From Gammaproteobacteria bacterium (GTDB lineage: Bacteria > Pseudomonadota > Gammaproteobacteria > Pseudomonadales > Litorivicinaceae): DNA of 9,249 nt. A program made the translations under genes and the position numbers. Where the stretch lies: contig PBDH01000037.1 in the NCBI GenBank assembly GCA_002717305.1, positions 13,171-22,419 of the forward strand, read 5' to 3'. Below, piece after piece: positions 5,909 through 9,249 of the stretch; within the stretch, counting starts at the first letter, position 1, and every line of letters begins with the position of its first letter. The notes under the pieces were generated by a model. That model was not told where the DNA came from and searched no databases. It worked only from the letters and a program-made list of their open reading frames with translations.

Positions 5909-7155
5909 TGTTTCGGCTAGCACTAGCATCGATGCGCTCGAGACTGATCCCGGTTGGTCTTGTCGTCGTTGCTCTCTCAGCCTCTATGGCACTTCTTCTC
6001 AGCTTCGACAGAATCCAACAGGCTACAAAGGGCGGATTTAACCAAAGTCTGAGCGGGGTAGATCTAGTACTTGGGCCAAGAGGAAGCGGACTGGAATTGG
6101 TCCTCTACACCGTTTTCCATCTGGGGAAGCCAACAAATAACATCACAACAGCAACGGTATCAGACATCGCCAGCGATCCGATGGTCGAGTGGTCAGTACC
6201 AGTAGCGCTTGGGGACAGCCACCGCGGCTTCAGGGTCATCTCGACGACTAAAGCATACTTCGATCGCATCAAATTTGCCGGCGATAAACCACTGGTGTTT
6301 GCGCAGGGGAATGCATTCAGCGATCTTAACGAGGTTGTCCTAGGCAGTGGTGTAGCAGAGGCACTAGGTTACACCCTGGGGACAACGATTTTTGTGACAC
6401 ATGGTTCTGAGATGCTCGGTGAGTTACACGATGACTTTTCGTTTAATGTCGCCGGAATTCTTGCACCCACCGGTACTCCAACGGATCGAGCGGTTTTCGT
6501 AAGCCTAGAAGGCTACGAATTGATTCATCTCGGATGGAAGAATGGTAGTAAGGCCATAAGCCTGAAGGGCCTCGACATAGACGCAATACCCAGAGACCGT
6601 CTATATCCCGAAACAGTAACCGCAGTCTATCTCGGGCTGAAATCTAAGCTGGGCATATTTAAATTTATCCGGAAGATCAACGACTACCCTGAGGAGGCCA
6701 TCAGTGCCGTCATCCCCGGCGTTGCGCTTGCCCAACTGTGGTCAATGGTCGGCACAGTAGATTCGGTGTTCAAGCTCGTCAACTGGCTGATTATCGGCAT
6801 CAGCATAATAGGAATGGTAACGATGATGATAACGGGGCTAGACGGCCGGACGCGTGAGATGACAATACTCCGCGCGCTCGGAGCCTCGCCGCCCAAGCTG
6901 GCCTGCCTCGTCCTCCTAGAAACATTTGTGATCAGTCTTACTGCGATCCTGTCTGCTGTCATTTTAGTCCGGATCCTGACGCTCGGTGCCGCAGACTTAT
7001 TGGGCGAGTGGGCAGGTATTCGCGTGCAACTCACGTGGTTAGCCGGCAACGAACTAGTGACGCTAATGATCGTCGTTCTAGCGGGTCTAGGAGCGAGCCT
7101 CATACCCGCGGGTATGGTATACAGACGCTCATTGCACAGGGGATTCGCTAATTGA
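5908..7155 (+). CDS. FtsX/MacB-like ABC transporter permease of the zinc operon
   Basis: This 415-residue inner-membrane protein has the FtsX/MacB layout: one N-terminal membrane segment (about 14-33), a large periplasmic domain (about 40-285, beginning GFNQSLSGVDLVLGPRGS), and three C-terminal segments at about 290-312, 334-356 and 385-405. The conserved cytoplasmic loop REMTILRALGASPPKL lies between the second and third segments. The frame is open 12 codons further upstream, but ATG 5908 overlaps the ATPase stop by one base and gives the expected N-terminus (MFRLALASMRSRL). Proteins of this class usually work by mechanotransmission rather than as classical import channels. In a ZrgA-containing operon its role in zinc uptake is therefore an inference. 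The gene appears intact. Confidence 0.9.
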   Translation: MFRLALASMRSRLIPVGLVVVALSASMALLLSFDRIQQATKGGFNQSLSGVDLVLGPRGSGLELVLYTVFHLGKPTNNITTATVSDIASDPMVEWSVPVALGDSHRGFRVISTTKAYFDRIKFAGDKPLVFAQGNAFSDLNEVVLGSGVAEALGYTLGTTIFVTHGSEMLGELHDDFSFNVAGILAPTGTPTDRAVFVSLEGYELIHLGWKNGSKAISLKGLDIDAIPRDRLYPETVTAVYLGLKSKLGIFKFIRKINDYPEEAISAVIPGVALAQLWSMVGTVDSVFKLVNWLIIGISIIGMVTMMITGLDGRTREMTILRALGASPPKLACLVLLETFVISLTAILSAVILVRILTLGAADLLGEWAGIRVQLTWLAGNELVTLMIVVLAGLGASLIPAGMVYRRSLHRGFAN

Positions 7156-7730
7156 TACGAATAGTAGGTCTTTTAGCCACACTCATTTTTTTCAACGCAA
7201 TCGCCGTGGTCTGCGCCGATGCCTCCGGCTATGAGGCTACTGAGGAGGACTTTGTTCGCTGGGAAAACACTTGGGACAGCCTGATTCCCCCCGGTGCCTA
7301 CGATTTTGTGCCAAAAGATTTTTACTTCGAGCTATTGTTTAATCCCACCTTCCAGAGTCAACTCGATGAAGCAGGTAGGGTGATCAATCCTCTTCTTGAG
7401 GGTAAATCTATCGAGATCGCGGGCTTCATGGTCCCGATAGAGGTGCGGGAGGAGAATGTCTTAAAATTCTTGCTTGTCCCGGAGGCGGGACAGTGTATCC
7501 ATGTCCCACCACCACCGCTGAATCAGACACTTTTTGTAGACACGACCACTGCACCAACACCATTACGAGATCTCTACCAGCCCATCATCATCTGGGGCCG
7601 ACTGTCTGTCGGCACTCAGAGCTTCGAGATAGCCGATAGCGGCTACAGTCTGGCAGCGTCTAAGATCATTACACTTAACCTTGAAGAGGACATGATCCCG
7701 GTCGTCCCTGGCGCCGATGGTGATCGATGA
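7152..7730 (+). CDS. Exported DUF3299-family protein
   Basis: This 192-residue protein has an N-terminal signal sequence (hydrophobic residues 4-20, likely cut after about A22). The DUF3299 core has LEGKSIEIAGFMVPIE (82-97), FLLVPEAGQ (106-114) and the hallmark CIHVPPPPLNQ (115-125), followed by IIIWGRL. The family has no well-established biochemical role, but it recurs next to ZrgA-type ABC genes, so a periplasmic accessory role in metal acquisition is plausible. The Cys-His pair could bind metal. The start is TTG 7152, again a TTGA overlap with the upstream stop. Later in-frame starts would destroy the signal peptide. Its 3' end overlaps the following zur-like frame by 14 bases, indicating tight coupling. 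Confidence 0.88.
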   Translation: MIRIVGLLATLIFFNAIAVVCADASGYEATEEDFVRWENTWDSLIPPGAYDFVPKDFYFELLFNPTFQSQLDEAGRVINPLLEGKSIEIAGFMVPIEVREENVLKFLLVPEAGQCIHVPPPPLNQTLFVDTTTAPTPLRDLYQPIIIWGRLSVGTQSFEIADSGYSLAASKIITLNLEEDMIPVVPGADGDR

Positions 7731-8163
7731 TATCAAGCTGCCCGAGCAAATTAGTGAAGCCGGAAAGACCACCACACCCCAGCGGATAGCAATATTTCGG
7801 GCCCTAGTAATAGTGGCCGGACCAGTAACTGCTTATGAGCTCCGAGACCACACCAATAGTCGGCCCAAAGAGTCATTCAATATCAGCACAATCTATAGAG
7901 TGTTGGATTTCTGAGTCCAGATTGGGTGGGTGCACAAAACAGAGTCAGCAAAAAAGTTTGTGGTTTGTAAGGATGAACACAGAGGCCATATCCATGTGCT
8001 CCAGCACTGCACCAGTTGTCAGACAATCGAGGAACACTATGAGACCTCACGCCTGATGAAGATGCCCCTATCGTCGACATTTAAGGCCCAAAAGAATTAA
8101 GTTACAGAAACCCAGGGGCAGTGTGGAAACTGTCTGAATCCACTCGCGAATCTGGATCCATAG
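7717..8163 (+). pseudogene. zur: Zur-type Fur-family zinc regulator with two in-frame nonsense codons
   Basis: One frame of 148 codons from ATG 7717 to TAG 8161-8163 reads as a complete Fur-family protein except for TGA at 7912-7914 (codon 66) and TAA at 8098-8100 (codon 128). Before the TGA are TTPQRIAIFRAL and NISTIYRVLDF, the winged-helix recognition region. Directly after it come GWVHKTESAKKFVVCKDEH and the structural-zinc motif CTSC. After the TAA, TQGQCGNC gives the second CxxC. The order, spacing and H-T-E-S text match Zur better than Fur. No indel is needed, so a single base change could restore each codon (for example TTA to TGA at codon 66). It is the last gene of the zinc operon, overlapping DUF3299 by 14 bases. 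The 65-residue truncated product would lack the dimerisation and zinc sites. Confidence 0.87.
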
Positions 8164-8199
8164 CTTTATGCACCCAAATGAGCCCGGTATCCATATCGC

Positions 8200-8235
8200 A
8201 CGGAAAACCCTTTGAATATGAAAAATGCTTTCCGT
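8200..8235. repeat. 7-bp inverted repeat in the gap after zur
   Basis: ACGGAAA (8200-8206) and TTTCCGT (8229-8235) are perfect inverted copies around 22 bases. It could be a weak hairpin closing the zinc operon, but there is no T run after it. I recognise nothing else in the 198 bases between the zur-like gene and the TPR gene apart from the ribosome binding site. Confidence 0.25.
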
Positions 8236-8351
8236 CCCTTGCGCTCTAGTGTTTGTTCCACCCGAGCTATCCAGTTCTACCATCACAAGCTTCAACCCGC
8301 ACACATAAGTACTTTTTATCTCGAGTGATTCGTCCTAATCTGTAGGAAGAC

Positions 8352-8356
8352 GGAGG
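8352..8356 (+). promoter_or_regulatory. Strong ribosome binding site for the TPR gene
   Basis: GGAGG five bases before ATG 8362 (with TAGAC between) is an almost perfect Shine-Dalgarno sequence and fixes the start. Confidence 0.8.
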
Positions 8357-8361
8357 TAGAC

Positions 8362-8919
8362 ATGTGCTTTTTCGCAAAAGTTGTAACAGCCTTGTTGGTA
8401 GGCTGTTTTACTACCGCCGAGGCTGATCAGACCAAATCCGAGCTCGGCAAACTCTTCGATGCACTCCGAGGGTCCGATAACCTTGTCGAAATTTCCCAAA
8501 TCCAAAATAAGATTTGGTCCCACTGGTATGAACTTCCCAAGAACGCTCGGCCGCTACAGTCTGTCTTTGATCAAGGCGTTCAGGCTCTGCAGTCGGGACA
8601 GGCTCAGGATGCTATTACCAAATTCAGCCTGGTTATTGATGCGGCACCTGCCTTCGCTGAGGCATGGAACCGACGTGCAACCACATATTTTGTGCTGGGT
8701 GACTTCGAGTCATCGCTACTGGATATCCGTCAAACATTAATTTTAGAGCCACGACATTTCGGAGCGCTCAGTGGATTATCGATGATTTTTGAAACTACAG
8801 AACAATATGAGCGCGCAATTCGTGCAGAACAGCAACTACTCAGACTCATGCCGAACAACAAGCTGATCGAGAGGCGAATACTACAGTTGCAAGACAAGGC
8901 GCTGAAATCTCGTATTTAA
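8362..8919 (+). CDS. Exported tetratricopeptide-repeat (TPR) protein
   Basis: This 185-residue protein has a hydrophobic N-terminus with two possible processing sites: a lipobox LVGC (12-15), which would make it a lipoprotein, or a signal peptidase I site after about A21. Residues 47-60 (IQNKIWSHWYELPK) are followed by three TPR helix pairs at about 67-97, 98-131 and 132-165. Typical text includes AITKFSLVIDAAPAFAEAWNRRAT and LEPRHFGALSGLSMI (shown in part). Very similar short TPR proteins are widespread in alphaproteobacteria and have no assigned pathway, probably acting as periplasmic protein-interaction scaffolds. It has its own strong ribosome binding site and lies 198 bases after the zinc operon, so it is probably a separate unit. 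Its stop abuts the stop of a convergent small gene. Confidence 0.9.
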   Translation: MCFFAKVVTALLVGCFTTAEADQTKSELGKLFDALRGSDNLVEISQIQNKIWSHWYELPKNARPLQSVFDQGVQALQSGQAQDAITKFSLVIDAAPAFAEAWNRRATTYFVLGDFESSLLDIRQTLILEPRHFGALSGLSMIFETTEQYERAIRAEQQLLRLMPNNKLIERRILQLQDKALKSRI

Positions 8920-9018
8920 TTAGTATTTTCCGCTGACGAATTCGAGTACTACGAGAGGCGAAGCTAAACTAATGATGACGATGATTACCAGCAACAGCCA
9001 ATCTAAATATCGCGACAT
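8920..9018 (-). CDS. Small single-pass membrane peptide (32 residues), unrecognised
   Basis: ATG 9018-9016 opens a 32-codon frame ending at TAA 8922-8920. The peptide starts MSRYLDW, has a strongly hydrophobic stretch at about 8-25 (LLLVIIVIISLASPLVVL), and ends EFVSGKY. A good Shine-Dalgarno (GAGGTGA) lies just before the start. The gene ends exactly where the convergent TPR gene ends and lies 8 bases after a short upstream frame on the same strand. I do not recognise a family. The charged ends around one membrane segment look like a real small inner-membrane protein, but at this length chance cannot be excluded. Confidence 0.5.
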   Translation of the reverse strand: MSRYLDWLLLVIIVIISLASPLVVLEFVSGKY

Positions 9019-9026
9019 TCTCACCT

Positions 9027-9134
9027 CTAGGCGTACTCATTGAAATCATCTTCGTTTAGCAAGGTTCTTACCCGTAGTATCTTATTCAGATCCTTGACAA
9101 GTTGCATCTTTCCAGCGCGAGATACCGCCAGCAT
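9027..9134 (-). CDS. Short minus-strand frame (35 residues), possibly the displaced 3' end of the edge gene
   Basis: ATG 9134-9132 opens a frame to TAG 9029-9027 encoding MLAVSRAGKMQLVKDLNKIL and then RVRTLLNEDDFNEYA. It overlaps the end of the frame entering from the right edge in a different register. The amphipathic, charged text (LVKDLNKILRVRTLLNEDDF) looks like genuine protein. It is either a small gene immediately upstream of the membrane peptide or the original C-terminus of the edge gene after a frameshift near 9105. I cannot decide between these. No family is recognised. Confidence 0.3.
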   Translation of the reverse strand: MLAVSRAGKMQLVKDLNKILRVRTLLNEDDFNEYA

Positions 9135-9249
9135 AGGTCTCAACTACTTTGTTCATCGAGTCAGGCGACAAAAACGTCAACCCGAATAATTTCTCTTGAA
9201 CACCATGAGATCTTTCCCACGCCTCAAAGCCTAAATCGTCACTAGTGAT
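9082..9249 (-). CDS. 3' end of an unrecognised minus-strand gene (partial)
   Basis: The frame enters from the right edge and runs 55 codons to TAA 9084-9082. Visible text includes DDLGFEAWERSHGV, LFGLTFLSPDSMNKVV and ETYAGGISRWKDATCQ. It has ordinary protein composition but is too short for me to place. The ending RWKD followed by a brief tail, and an open, protein-like frame continuing in another register, hint at a frameshift close to the 3' end. Sulfotransferase-like C-termini can contain RW near a chain end, but I would not name this gene on that basis. Confidence 0.4.
   Translation of the reverse strand: MTSDDLGFEAWERSHGVQEKLFGLTFLSPDSMNKVVETYAGGISRWKDATCQGSE

Noticed and set aside
6684..7103. 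Long antisense frame within the FtsX-like permease gene
   Set aside because: Shadow of the real gene, rich in Ser/Arg/Thr/Ile, with no domain signature or ribosome binding site.
7912..7914. Selenocysteine or reassigned TGA in the zur-like gene
   Set aside because: Family members do not have Cys or Sec at this position, TGA ends intact genes nearby (for example 5253-5255), and a second stop (TAA) also interrupts the frame.
8068..8304. Minus-strand frame across the end of the zur-like gene and the following gap
   Set aside because: No recognisable protein features or ribosome binding site. It overlaps conserved Zur C-terminal codons.

Overview
The window looks like a chromosomal segment of a Gram-negative proteobacterium, most likely an alphaproteobacterium with roughly balanced base composition. 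The grounds are a three-TPR exported protein of a kind common in that class, Sec signal peptides, an amino-acid ABC transporter divergent from a GntR/FCD regulator, and a Zur-type Fur protein. The taxon is an inference. I see no rRNA, tRNA, CRISPR array or insertion sequence.

Region 1 (1-4252) looks like an uptake-and-catabolism locus for a proline-like amino acid. On the minus strand lie a periplasmic family-3 solute-binding protein and two HisM/GlnP-type permeases, the second cut by the window edge. Divergent from them is a GntR-family FCD regulator carrying two in-frame nonsense codons. After it comes an intact single-chain aconitase X (AcnX). Characterised bacterial enzymes of this fused type are cis-3-hydroxy-L-proline dehydratases, so the transporter may import hydroxyproline or a relative. 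A perfect 6+6 palindrome in the divergent promoter is the likely operator of the lost regulator.

Region 2 (4253-4673) is a 421-base gap. It holds a good sigma-70-type promoter with an AT-rich dyad over its -10 box, two weaker inverted repeats, and an unusually open frame continuing from the AcnX stop codon.

Region 3 (4674-8163) is a tight zinc-acquisition operon resembling zrg loci: His-rich periplasmic ZrgA/DUF2796 protein, MacB/LolD-like ATPase, FtsX/MacB-like permease and exported DUF3299 protein, all overlapping or coupled, twice through a TTGA stop/TTG start. The last gene is a Fur-family gene that reads as Zur but has two in-frame nonsense codons.

Region 4 (8164-9249) has a 198-base gap, an exported or lipid-anchored TPR protein, a convergent 32-residue membrane-peptide candidate, and the tail of an unrecognised, possibly frameshifted, minus-strand gene.

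The most striking observation is that both regulators are interrupted by exactly two nonsense codons each, with no frameshift over their whole family length, while their target genes look intact. This suggests recent loss of control (constitutive nutrient and zinc uptake), or less likely readthrough.
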